Shown here piece by piece: positions 1-5,745 of a DNA stretch of 6,058 nt. A program made the translations under genes and the position numbers. The stretch covers positions 1 to 6,058 of the forward strand of contig CALLPZ010000520.1 in assembly GCA_938015405.1 (NCBI GenBank). The letters are read 5' to 3'. The notes under the pieces are model-generated. The model searched no databases. It was not told the origin of the DNA and saw nothing but the letters and a program-made list of their open reading frames with translations. Source of the DNA: an uncultured Pseudanabaenaceae cyanobacterium. GTDB lineage: Bacteria > Cyanobacteriota > Cyanobacteriia > PCC-9006 > JAAUQQ01. The first letter of the stretch is position 1. Each line of letters begins with the position of its first letter.

Positions 1-1098
1 CTGACGCAGGGAGAGGGGAAAGCGAACGGCTCCAGCACCCCAGCTACAGCAAATGACCGAAGCGCCATTGTCGGTGGCCCAGTTGAACACAGCCTCGACG
101 GATTGGTCATCGAGAAAGCCGGTGGTGCGAATGGGCATCAGTGCACAGCCGGGGGCCACGCCGACGATGCCTGTGCCGGTTTCCTCGGCAACGGCAACGC
201 CTGCGACGGCGGTGCCATGGTTATCCGATTCCCCCCCTGGAAGCGGCGTAAAGTCTTTGTCATAGAGGTCGCGGGGGGCGACGATTTTGCCCACGCCTTG
301 GAAGTCGGGGTGGCTGATGTCGATCGCATCGTCGGCCACGGCAATGACGACGGAGCGATCGCCCCTGGTAATATCCCAAGCCTGTTCCGCTGAAATGTGG
401 GAATTGACCGAGAGATTGCGTTCGCTTCCACTGTGGTTGAGATACCACTGCTGGGGATACAGCGTGTCCTTGGGGCGATAGCTGGACTGACTCGGGACAA
501 CCACATTCGGTTCGGCGAGGAGCACCTCCGGCAGGGTCATGAGCCGGTTTGCCAGCTTGACCGGATTCTCCTGGGCGGTCTTGCCCACGCGAAAAACGTA
601 GGTGTTCTCCAGTCCCTCTACCGGTTTGTCATAGGTGAGACCCAGGGGAGCTGTGGTGGTCTGGGTCAGCGCCGGAGTCAGGGCCTTTTCAAACTGCACC
701 GTGATTTCGTCGGTGAGATAGACCCTTGCCTTGGGATCGTTATGGAGATTGTAGACATGACTGACGTAGCGACTGTCTGGGGAATTGCGAGCCTGACCCA
801 TGGAGGCTTCGAGCTGGTTGGCCGAAACCTGTAGCTCTTGGAATTGCTTGCCAGGGACAGGGAGGCGTTCGAGCACAGGCAGGGTGCGTAGAAGCCGGTC
901 TAGGCCTGCGGTATGGCGATAGTTTTCTGCAGCAGAGTCTAGGTTCTGCTGGGGGGCGATAGTGAAGCGATCGCTGGACTTATGCAGAACTAACTCTTCA
1001 CCGCCTCGCTGCAAAATCAGCCCTTCACGACCACGGGGAACCCCGCCAAAGGGTGGGGCTTGAGGACTGGGATCAAGGGGATCAGAAGCAGAGTTCAT
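1..1098 (-). CDS. S8 family (subtilisin/kexin-like, PrcA-like) serine protease, N-terminal part, truncated by window edge
   Basis: I translated this frame myself: it is open from ATG (complement of 1096-1098) to the left edge, giving 366 residues, with an in-frame TAA shortly upstream. The first ~210 residues lack a clear signal peptide and look like an N-terminal region plus propeptide, including LVLHKSSDRF and, just before the catalytic domain, LLAEPNVVVP. The peptidase domain opens near LYPQQWYLN (W218). The catalytic Asp is D256 in VAVADDAID followed by HPDF, and the catalytic His is H294 in DNHGTAVAGVA. CCSWG (350-354) matches the SWG segment typical of kexin-like subtilases. The catalytic Ser and any P-domain lie outside the window. 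The family hydrolyses peptide bonds, and kexin-like members usually depend on calcium. The closest type I recognise is the cyanobacterial calcium-dependent protease PrcA, but that name rests on memory of the family. Two HIP1 sites lie inside. There is no strong Shine-Dalgarno. Confidence 0.93.
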   Translation of the reverse strand, partial: MNSASDPLDPSPQAPPFGGVPRGREGLILQRGGEELVLHKSSDRFTIAPQQNLDSAAENYRHTAGLDRLLRTLPVLERLPVPGKQFQELQVSANQLEASMGQARNSPDSRYVSHVYNLHNDPKARVYLTDEITVQFEKALTPALTQTTTAPLGLTYDKPVEGLENTYVFRVGKTAQENPVKLANRLMTLPEVLLAEPNVVVPSQSSYRPKDTLYPQQWYLNHSGSERNLSVNSHISAEQAWDITRGDRSVVIAVADDAIDISHPDFQGVGKIVAPRDLYDKDFTPLPGGESDNHGTAVAGVAVAEETGTGIVGVAPGCALMPIRTTGFLDDQSVEAVFNWATDNGASVICCSWGAGAVRFPLSLRQ

Positions 1099-1375
1099 CG
1101 GTGTAAAATACCTTGACAACTGATTTTCGCCGGATTAAGACAAAGGCAGTTTAGACTAGCGAGTCGTTTGGCTCAGTTCATTTGCTCGAGGCTGGGATCA
1201 GCCCGGTTCGAACAAGTGACCTATGGGCGAAACTTATTCGCTGCCGTTACAGTCTTTTGTAGCTACGGCGGCTAAGCCTTGGCGGCCCTAAGCTACGGAG
1301 CTGGTGCTACGACAGTCTAGCTACAAATATTCCCGCGCGGCCATTCAATTCGAACCCTTGCCTTTTTGTTGCCCT
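1099..1375. other. Divergent intergenic region with repeated GCTAC motifs
   Basis: This separates the protease gene (minus) from the secreted-protein gene (plus), so promoters for both should lie here, but I see no convincing -35/-10 pair. It contains a small perfect hairpin (GGCTG 1190-1194, CAGCC 1199-1203, loop GGAT). A repeat-rich patch follows from about 1259 to 1324: AGCTAC at 1261, 1291 and 1319, a further GCTAC at 1306, and a near-duplicated GGCGGC...AAGC block at 1267-1277 and 1281-1293. A GTG at 1304 is in frame with the downstream gene but gives a poor N-terminus. Confidence 0.5.
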
Positions 1376-1960
1376 ATGCCTCTTGTCTCCTCGTCCGTTT
1401 TTCGTTACAGCCTTGCATCCTTCTTGGCTACAGCGACCCTAGTCCCCTCCGTTGTTCTAGGTCAGTCTGCCAATGCTGAATTGGCTCCGACTACCGCTGA
1501 TGCGATCGTTGCCCAAGAAGAGGGAGACCTGCGTCCCTTGGCCCAAGGCGACAGCTTGCTGAGCCTTGAGGGGGGCAAGCGGCTTATGGGAGAAGCGAGT
1601 GATGCTGTCAGCGCCCAAGATTATCCCTTGGCATTGGAGAAACTTAAGAGTGCTCGCCAGGTATTCAACCAAATCTCAAATTTCTACCAAGAAATTGCGG
1701 GGTCGTTCACGGGGGTTGATAGCCGCGTCGCTCGTAGCCAGCGGGACAAGGCAGTGGATGCAGCTCAGCTGCGTGATGAGGCAACCTATCAGCTCGCCCT
1801 GGTCCACCGTGCCCAGAATGAAGCTGATTTAGCAGTACCTCTCTTGGTGCAAATTGTCCGTAGCCAGAACCCCACACAGGATCTGGGCAAGAAGGCTTAC
1901 CAGCAATTGTTTGAGCTGGGTTTTGTCGATGTTGAATTTCCTCGCCAAGGTGGTTCCTAG
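1376..1960 (+). CDS. Exported alpha-helical protein of unknown function
   Basis: I do not recognise a named family. The 194-residue product begins with a Sec-type signal peptide: a short N-region with R10, a hydrophobic core at about 12-29 (SLASFLATATLVPSVVLG), and an A-N-A motif at 32-34 with likely cleavage before E35. The mature ~160 residues look all-helical. One helix pair (about 65-108, containing AQDYPLALEKLKSARQVF) resembles a TPR-like hairpin, and another spans about 117-163, with YQLALVHRAQNEADLAVPLL. The end, LFELGFVDVEFPR, has a beta-like character. It is probably periplasmic or thylakoid-lumenal. A GTG at 1304 would add 24 residues before the signal peptide, so the ATG is preferred, although neither start has a clear Shine-Dalgarno. 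It is monocistronic and followed by a strong terminator. It converges on the phosphatase gene. Confidence 0.85.
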   Translation: MPLVSSSVFRYSLASFLATATLVPSVVLGQSANAELAPTTADAIVAQEEGDLRPLAQGDSLLSLEGGKRLMGEASDAVSAQDYPLALEKLKSARQVFNQISNFYQEIAGSFTGVDSRVARSQRDKAVDAAQLRDEATYQLALVHRAQNEADLAVPLLVQIVRSQNPTQDLGKKAYQQLFELGFVDVEFPRQGGS

Positions 1961-2054
1961 GCTTTGATTCCATCCATGGAGCTGGGGGTCATACCGCGAG
2001 CAGGCCTATCGCTTAGAGCCAGGATGGGCAGCAAAACCTGATGACTCTCAAATT

Positions 2055-2091
2055 GCAGGGCTAGCTCAAAGAGCTGGTCCTGCATTTTTTT
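2055..2091 (+). terminator. Intrinsic terminator of the secreted-protein gene
   Basis: A 13-base-pair stem (2055-2067 with 2071-2083, including two G-U pairs) closes an AAA loop and is followed by a run of seven T residues at 2085-2091. It sits about 95 bp after the stop at 1960, between converging genes. Read on the minus strand, the stem is followed only by AATTTG, so it may also slow transcription leaving the phosphatase gene but is a weaker terminator that way. Confidence 0.9.
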
Positions 2092-2103
2092 GCAGTTCTG
2101 GTT

Positions 2104-3237
2104 TTAGAGATTGAGCTGAATGAGAGAAATGTCGTCGTTGAAACTGGGAGCGTGGTTGTTTTGGGATTGAAGCTTTTCTAGCACGGTGCTGAGCTGACTA
2201 TCCTTGCTGCGATGCAGGTCTTGGAGCAGGGTTTCAAATTGGTCTAGGCCCCAGATACAGCCATCCCCCTGGTGCAGTTCATAAACGCCATCACTGAAGA
2301 TATAGAGCTGACTGCCAGGCTCAATGCGCTGACTATGGCTCGTGAAGTTGGCTTCTGGGAACATGCCAATGGGAAAGCCCGGTGTTTTCAGTCGCTCAAG
2401 CTTGGTCTCAGCGCCATGCTTGCTGAGCAGCAGGGCTGGAGGATGACCCGCACTCGCGTAGCGGAGGTTGTTGTCGGCCAGGTTATAGATGCCGTACCAA
2501 AGAGTGAAGTATTTATCCCCTTGGTCTCCCATTTGGAAGATGCGATTAAGAGCGGTTAGGACTTGGTGGGGCTGATGGAAATCCACCCCATTGAGAGACC
2601 GCGATCGCAGCAGGTTCAAAATCGAGACAGAGGGTAAAGCGGCCCCGAGACCATGGCCAGACATGTCCAACAGAAACACCACGAGATGATTTGGGCTAAT
2701 CCAGGCATAGTCATAGCAATCCCCACCCAGCTGTCGGGAGGGAATAAAGCAAGAATCAATTGCAACGGGATGCTTCAACGGTGCAGGCAAGAGCGACTGG
2801 ACATAGTCACTCGCTTCCGATAGTTCATCTTCCAGGCGCTGCTTTTGGACCTGGAGGTCCTGGGTGAGCTGTTGTAGTCGCAGGGCTGCTCGGACTCTCG
2901 CTTGGAGTTCAGCCAGCTCAATGGGCTTTGCGAGGAAGTCATCGGCCCCACTGTCGAGGCCTTCTACTCGATCAGAGAGAGAGCGCTTCGAGGTCAGCAG
3001 AATGAAAAAGGTGGTGGAGAGTTGTGGATCTGCCTTGACACGCTGGCAGACCTCTAAGCCATCCATCAATGGCATCATCCAGTCGCAGATGATCAGGGCT
3101 GGGCGGTCTTTTTGGGCTTGCTTAAGACCTTCATATCCATTGTCAGCCAGCGAGACCAAATGGCCCTGCTTCGCAAGGGTGCGCCGCAGGACAAGCTGAA
3201 TAGCAGGATCGTCATCAATGACGAGGATGTTGGCCAT
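2104..3237 (-). CDS. Response regulator with PP2C/SpoIIE-type serine phosphatase output (RsbU-like)
   Basis: The 377-residue product is a receiver domain fused to a phosphatase. Receiver (about 2-120): acidic pocket D8-D9-D10, phospho-acceptor D52 in ICDWMMP, switch residue T82 in LLTS, and K104 in AKP, all intact. A polar coiled-coil-like linker (about 120-148) carries the signal onward. The PP2C/SpoIIE domain (about 160-377) has its metal-binding signatures: GGDCYD (D173), LLDMSGHG (D191), YASAGHPPA (260-268), FSDGV (D316) and FNDDISL (D368, D369). The start is secure because MANILVIDDD is a standard receiver N-terminus. In this family a cognate kinase phosphorylates D52, which switches the phosphatase on or off; the phosphatase removes phosphate from a Ser/Thr of a STAS anti-sigma antagonist. 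The RsbW-like kinase gene is divergent, 644 bp away, and no STAS gene is next to it. Cytoplasmic. A HIP1 site lies inside at 2601-2608. Confidence 0.95.
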   Translation of the reverse strand: MANILVIDDDPAIQLVLRRTLAKQGHLVSLADNGYEGLKQAQKDRPALIICDWMMPLMDGLEVCQRVKADPQLSTTFFILLTSKRSLSDRVEGLDSGADDFLAKPIELAELQARVRAALRLQQLTQDLQVQKQRLEDELSEASDYVQSLLPAPLKHPVAIDSCFIPSRQLGGDCYDYAWISPNHLVVFLLDMSGHGLGAALPSVSILNLLRSRSLNGVDFHQPHQVLTALNRIFQMGDQGDKYFTLWYGIYNLADNNLRYASAGHPPALLLSKHGAETKLERLKTPGFPIGMFPEANFTSHSQRIEPGSQLYIFSDGVYELHQGDGCIWGLDQFETLLQDLHRSKDSQLSTVLEKLQSQNNHAPSFNDDISLIQLNL

Positions 3238-3319
3238 AAACCTAGGGCAATTGCGCTGGAGGGCGCTGGGCGGAAGGCTGTTCGGAGGAGCAAAAGGTCA
3301 CCTGACTGGCTTTGCTCTC

Positions 3320-3355
3320 TTGAGAATTCGCTCGGTGAGGTTCTCAAAACCGAGC
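3320..3355. repeat. Two interleaved inverted repeats (operator or alternative hairpins)
   Basis: TTGAGAA (3320-3326) pairs with TTCTCAA (3341-3347), and GCTCGGT (3330-3336) pairs with ACCGAGC (3349-3355). Both are perfect 7-mers. The two pairings cross, so a transcript can form one or the other but hardly both: only one base (3348) would have to span the first stem. The element lies 83-118 bp upstream of the phosphatase start, on the side where its promoter or leader should be. It could instead act as DNA, as overlapping operator half-sites. Confidence 0.6.
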
Positions 3356-3474
3356 ACACTTCAGGAGAGAAGTTATGACGGTGAGGCTATTGTGCACTGT
3401 CTAGGCCCTCTCTGGGCAGCAGTTTAATGGCAGCTTCTCGTTTTACTTTGGCTAGTTAAAATGTGCCCTGAAAT

Positions 3475-3480
3475 AGGAGG
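3475..3480 (+). promoter_or_regulatory. Perfect AGGAGG Shine-Dalgarno with no recognised gene behind it
   Basis: AGGAGG is followed after eight bases by GTG (3489), and a TAAAAT box lies at 3457-3462. I see no matching -35. It is the strongest ribosome-binding site in this intergenic region, yet the frame it serves stops after eight codons at 3513-3515. Confidence 0.4.
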
Positions 3481-3514
3481 TCTAAATCGTGTTCGAGATG
3501 AAAGGTTACGCTTG

Positions 3515-3661
3515 ATGTCCCGTGAGCCTATTCAAACTGCGAGCTTGGATACTAAAGTTCGACCATATTTCCTGGCAAGTTTCTTCTCTCTAGGATGTCC
3601 AGTAGCCATTGTGGGGCGTTTGGATAGGATTGCCCATCCGGATGGCAGTGATGTGGGATGA
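3515..3661 (+). CDS. Doubtful small ORF, possibly coupled to an eight-codon leader ORF
   Basis: I do not recognise this frame. It encodes 48 residues starting MSREPIQTASLDTK, with a short hydrophobic stretch (PYFLASFFSLGCPVAIVG) and a polar end. Its ATG overlaps the TGA of the eight-codon frame 3489-3515 (TGATG), a geometry that permits translational coupling, and that short frame has a perfect Shine-Dalgarno. The same frame also has an ATG at 3461, upstream of the Shine-Dalgarno. There is no family signature, and the composition could equally arise by chance in non-coding DNA. I list it only because of the ribosome-binding site. Confidence 0.2.
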   Translation: MSREPIQTASLDTKVRPYFLASFFSLGCPVAIVGRLDRIAHPDGSDVG

Positions 3662-3881
3662 AACATTATGTAAGTCGCTGATGTCTCTCAGGCTCGATCG
3701 CGAGCTTGATTAGCTACACTTTGACTGTCTGTCTGCTCAGTCTGTTTGGGCAAACTGTGACAGGTTGAGGTTGATTTTTAGACCGCGTTTGGTCCGTGCG
3801 ACCTATTCCACTGACAACCATGGTCTTTGATGAAGCTGCACCGTCATTGATGTAATCCATCCCAGTATCCCTTGTTGGCCC

Positions 3882-4337
3882 TTGATCTCTAACAAGATCT
3901 CGCTGAATATTGATTCTGATCTTCGCCATTTGGCTGCGGTTCTGTCGTGGTTCGATCCATGGCGCCAAATTTTAGATGACGATACGGTTTGGCAACAGTG
4001 TCGAATTGCCATTGTTGAAGCGTTTACCAATGCTGTTCGCCATGCCCACCAAGGGCTGCCTCAGGAGACACCGATTCATCTAGAGGCATTGCTAGACGGG
4101 GAAACCTTGGTTATGGAGATCTGCGATCGGGGTCAGCCTTTTGATTTAGACCACTACCTGAGTGATTTACCCCCAAGTTCTCGAGATGCTGAGGGAGGGA
4201 GGGGCCTGAGACTGATTCGAGATATTGCTGATCAAGTGACTTATCGGCGGCAGGGTGACACCGGTAATTGCCTGCGCATTGTTAAGCAACTGACGCCTCA
4301 GCCTCTCAGAGCTTCTGAAGCATCGGTGGCAGGCTAG
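3882..4337 (+). CDS. RsbW-like anti-sigma regulatory factor (GHKL ATPase, serine/threonine kinase)
   Basis: The 151-residue product is a single HATPase_c domain of the RsbW/SpoIIAB type. The N box is E46-A-F-T-N50-A-V-R-H, with E46 as the expected catalytic base and N50 as the Mg-ATP ligand. The G1 box is D82-R-G-Q-P-F-D, and the G2 box is GGRGLRLI (105-112) within a flexible ATP lid. The C-terminal 13 or so residues after KQLTP are low-complexity tail. Such proteins bind a sigma factor or other target and use ATP to phosphorylate a STAS antagonist; an RsbU-type phosphatase reverses this. TTG at 3882 is the only usual start codon that keeps the N-terminal strand (KISLNIDSDL): the frame is closed by TGA at 3831 and no ATG or GTG lies between. 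There is no clear Shine-Dalgarno, so translation may be weak. It lies divergent to the receiver-PP2C gene and is monocistronic. Confidence 0.92.
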   Translation: MISNKISLNIDSDLRHLAAVLSWFDPWRQILDDDTVWQQCRIAIVEAFTNAVRHAHQGLPQETPIHLEALLDGETLVMEICDRGQPFDLDHYLSDLPPSSRDAEGGRGLRLIRDIADQVTYRRQGDTGNCLRIVKQLTPQPLRASEASVAG

Positions 4338-4365
4338 ATTTTCGCTTTACCAGTGAACGATACGG

Positions 4366-4400
4366 GAAGCCAACTCAGCGAGCCGAGTTGGCTTCTTTTT
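4366..4400 (+). terminator. Intrinsic terminator of the anti-sigma factor gene
   Basis: A perfect 11-base-pair stem (GAAGCCAACTC 4366-4376 with GAGTTGGCTTC 4385-4395) closes an eight-base loop and runs directly into TTTTT at 4396-4400. It starts 29 bp after the stop codon at 4337, so the gene is transcribed alone. Confidence 0.95.
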
Positions 4401-4764
4401 GTCTAAGGGATATTCAAAAATAAAACATTCCAGAGCTAGACCATTCCCTGAGCGTATTCGAAGGGAACGACTGCTGAATGCTGGTTTTGATTGCGCTCAA
4501 CCAGCGACTTTGCCTTCCAGAGCAACAGGGTGAGCAAATGCTTGGAAGCCTCTAAGTAGATGAGAAAATATCTTTGTCTCTGTTGATGCTGAGTTTGATT
4601 CTGCTTAACTGGCGAAATCTTAGTCGCCCAGAAAGCCAATCGCACAGTAGGAGCAAGTGCTATAGAGATGGCTAAATAAATGTGAACTTACGAGATTTCC
4701 CTGATGCCTGAAGTAGCCTCGGGGGAATTATCTGGTTACTAGAAACTGTCCCCTGTTGATACTC
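4401..4764. other. Intergenic stretch without a convincing gene
   Basis: I find no gene with a recognisable domain or a good ribosome-binding site here. A 69-codon frame on the minus strand (4436-4645) lacks a Shine-Dalgarno, and its C-terminus is produced by the palindromic repeat at 4446-4465, so I regard it as spurious. The promoter of the small exported-protein gene should be near the right end, but no clear boxes are visible. GGGG (about 4722) and CCCC (about 4750) flank the last 30 bp and could pair. Confidence 0.5.
4446..4465. repeat. Short interspersed palindromic repeat (FDYAQG type)
   Basis: The 20-base unit begins CCCTGAGCG and ends TTCGAAGGG. Its outer arms CCCT/AGGG pair, with tandem G-A mismatches next to them. 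From memory, the close variant CCCTGAGCGTAGTCGAAGGG is a frequent dispersed repeat in cyanobacterial and other bacterial genomes, where it gives rise to spurious proteins containing FDYAQG. Read on the minus strand here it gives PFEYAQG. Only one copy is visible in the window, so repeat status is inferred from recognition, not from copy number. Confidence 0.55.
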
Positions 4765-5019
4765 ATGACTCCGTTTTTTAGCAGCGTGTCCCATGGCTCT
4801 CCTAAGCGCCTTCTGATGGCTTCGCTTTTGCTCTGTCCCGGTTTGGCCATGGCCGCTGCATTCACGCCGGTGTCAGAAGGATTGGTCGCAGGGGCTTTAG
4901 CTGGGATTAGTTCGGGCGATCGCTGGTGCATGCTGTATCGCACCCAGGGGTCACTGCAGATTTTGGACGGTAATGCCTGCGATAGTCCTCAGATCGGTTT
5001 GGTTCGACAGTTTGATTAG
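4765..5019 (+). CDS. Small exported protein of unknown function with two cysteines
   Basis: I do not recognise this 84-residue product. It has a signal-peptide-like N-terminus: K14-R15, then a hydrophobic core LLMASLLLCPGLAMAAA (16-32), with likely cleavage after A30 or A32. C24 lies in LLLC and is not a good lipobox. The mature ~52 residues contain C55 (GDRWCMLYRT) and C72 (GNACDSP), which could form a disulfide if the protein is in the periplasm or lumen, and the pattern suggests short beta strands. A TTG at 4756 would add three residues, and ATG at 4816 would remove 17 and leave a tighter signal peptide. None of these has a clear Shine-Dalgarno. A perfect HIP1 site at 4916-4923 lies inside the frame. 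It follows the anti-sigma terminator by 364 bp, so it is probably an independent unit. Coding status is likely but not certain. Confidence 0.6.
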   Translation: MTPFFSSVSHGSPKRLLMASLLLCPGLAMAAAFTPVSEGLVAGALAGISSGDRWCMLYRTQGSLQILDGNACDSPQIGLVRQFD

Positions 5020-5435
5020 CTGACTTAGAGAATTAGTTCTTTTTCTCAGAGCCCGGCAAGGTGCCCCGGCTTGGTCATGTGAAGTACCTGGTGCTGAACT
5101 GGTGGCTCTAGTGCAGGCACAGGTGACTCTGGTGTCGCTTGTTTCGTCGCCAATAGCGTCTGCTAATAGAGCGCTATGGCAATATGACAAATTTAATACT
5201 TTCCAAATGCTTTAGCCATTTTGGACTCTGTAAAACAATTTTCTTTGTCTAATTCATTTATTTAGCCCTTGCAAAAGTACTCGCCTAGAGCGGCCTGCTT
5301 CTATTCCTAAATAATAGTAATGAAATAGAGTTGCTCTGTTATAAATCGCAAGATTGCAGAACCTGATAGCCCTATTTCTGCCTGTTTCCTATTGACAACT
5401 CTCTGTGCTAAGAGGAAATAAAAAATTGCTTTACC

Positions 5436-5463
5436 CCAGCTTACTTCGGAGGCTGGTGCTTTT
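5436..5463 (+). terminator. UUCG-capped hairpin, possible terminator or end of a small RNA
   Basis: CCAGCTT (5436-5442) pairs with AGGCTGG (5450-5456), with one bulged A (5443), and is closed by the extra-stable C(UUCG)G loop. TGCTTTT follows, so the T-run is short and displaced by three bases. On the minus strand the hairpin is followed after nine bases by a run of six T residues. No recognised gene ends just before it on either strand. Confidence 0.4.
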
Positions 5464-5652
5464 GAATACCCTTTCCTGTCTGGTTTATAAGGTGCCCATT
5501 ATTGATTTTGCTTAGGGTAAATATTCTTTTCTAACATTGCTTAATTCCTATATTTATTCGTGATAGCATCCTCTCAATTCAGAACTTGCATAACATGTAT
5601 AGCTTCTGGAATTAGGGCTGCGCTGTATGGCGATGGCTGATTTAACTCAGGG

Positions 5653-5693
5653 TGAAAGGTGATTGCTTTGGTAATTCACCTCTCTTCCTTTCA
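5653..5693 (+). promoter_or_regulatory. Folded element in the probable mscL leader
   Basis: TGAAA (5653-5657) can pair with TTTCA (5689-5693), and GGTGA (5658-5662) with TCACC (5676-5680). This gives one two-part hairpin with an eight-base bulge at 5681-5688. Longer alternatives also exist (TGAAAGG with CCTTTCA; GGTGAA 5651-5656 with TTCACC 5675-5680). It ends 60 bp before the mscL ATG. Its function is unknown. Confidence 0.35.
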
Positions 5694-5740
5694 GTAATGC
5701 GTTGCTGTATTTAGTGACGTTTTAATCTATACCTCTGAAT

Positions 5741-5745
5741 AGGAG
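5741..5745 (+). promoter_or_regulatory. Ribosome-binding site of mscL
   Basis: AGGAG lies eight bases before the ATG at 5754. This spacing fixes that start over the next in-frame ATG at 5766, and it is the best placed Shine-Dalgarno in front of a recognised gene in the window. Confidence 0.85.

Larger units (their letters stand above)
3238..3881. other. Long divergent intergenic region of the phosphatase/anti-sigma pair
   Basis: These 644 bp between divergent regulators contain no ORF that I can assign to a family. Structures seen: interleaved inverted repeats (3320-3355), an AGGAGG Shine-Dalgarno (3475-3480) with a TAAAAT box upstream at 3457-3462, tiny reading frames (3489-3515 and 3515-3661), and a small hairpin around GTTTG/CAAAC at about 3750. 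Both regulators' promoters should be here. The length is generous for two promoters, so a long leader or an unannotated small RNA is possible. Confidence 0.5.

Noticed and set aside
138..506. A 122-codon minus-strand frame
   Set aside because: It is an out-of-frame shadow of the protease; the real frame is open across the whole interval and carries the catalytic Asp and His motifs.
397..834. A 145-codon plus-strand frame
   Set aside because: It lies antisense to the protease coding region and has no recognisable domain or ribosome-binding site.
1168..1232. tRNA-like pieces: GGCTCAGTT (D-arm-like) and GGTTCGAAC (T-loop-like), and on the minus strand a CCCATAGGTCA segment resembling part of tRNA-Met
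   Set aside because: No acceptor stem pairs on either strand, the T-stem arms do not match, and the spacing between the D-like and T-like parts is too short.
2272..3378. Plus-strand frames at 2272-2559, 2864-3199 and 3112-3378
   Set aside because: The first two lie antisense inside the receiver-PP2C gene and the third overlaps its start; their translations show no family signature.
3714..4030. Two minus-strand frames of 84 and 75 codons upstream of and over the start of the anti-sigma gene
   Set aside because: They overlap the RsbW-like coding region in antisense and look random in composition. They do not encode the missing STAS protein.
4436..4645. A 69-codon minus-strand frame
   Set aside because: There is no Shine-Dalgarno and no domain, and its C-terminus is translated from the dispersed repeat at 4446-4465.
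5051..5072. GC-rich inverted repeat after the small secreted-protein gene as a terminator
   Set aside because: The stem is interrupted by mismatches and no T-run follows.
4951..5190. A 79-codon minus-strand frame
   Set aside because: It overlaps the small secreted-protein gene in antisense and has a low-quality composition rich in Arg, Thr and Cys.
5627..5699. Two tiny overlapping frames (11 and 12 codons) before mscL as leader peptides
   Set aside because: No ribosome-binding site and no distinctive residues; such short frames are expected by chance.
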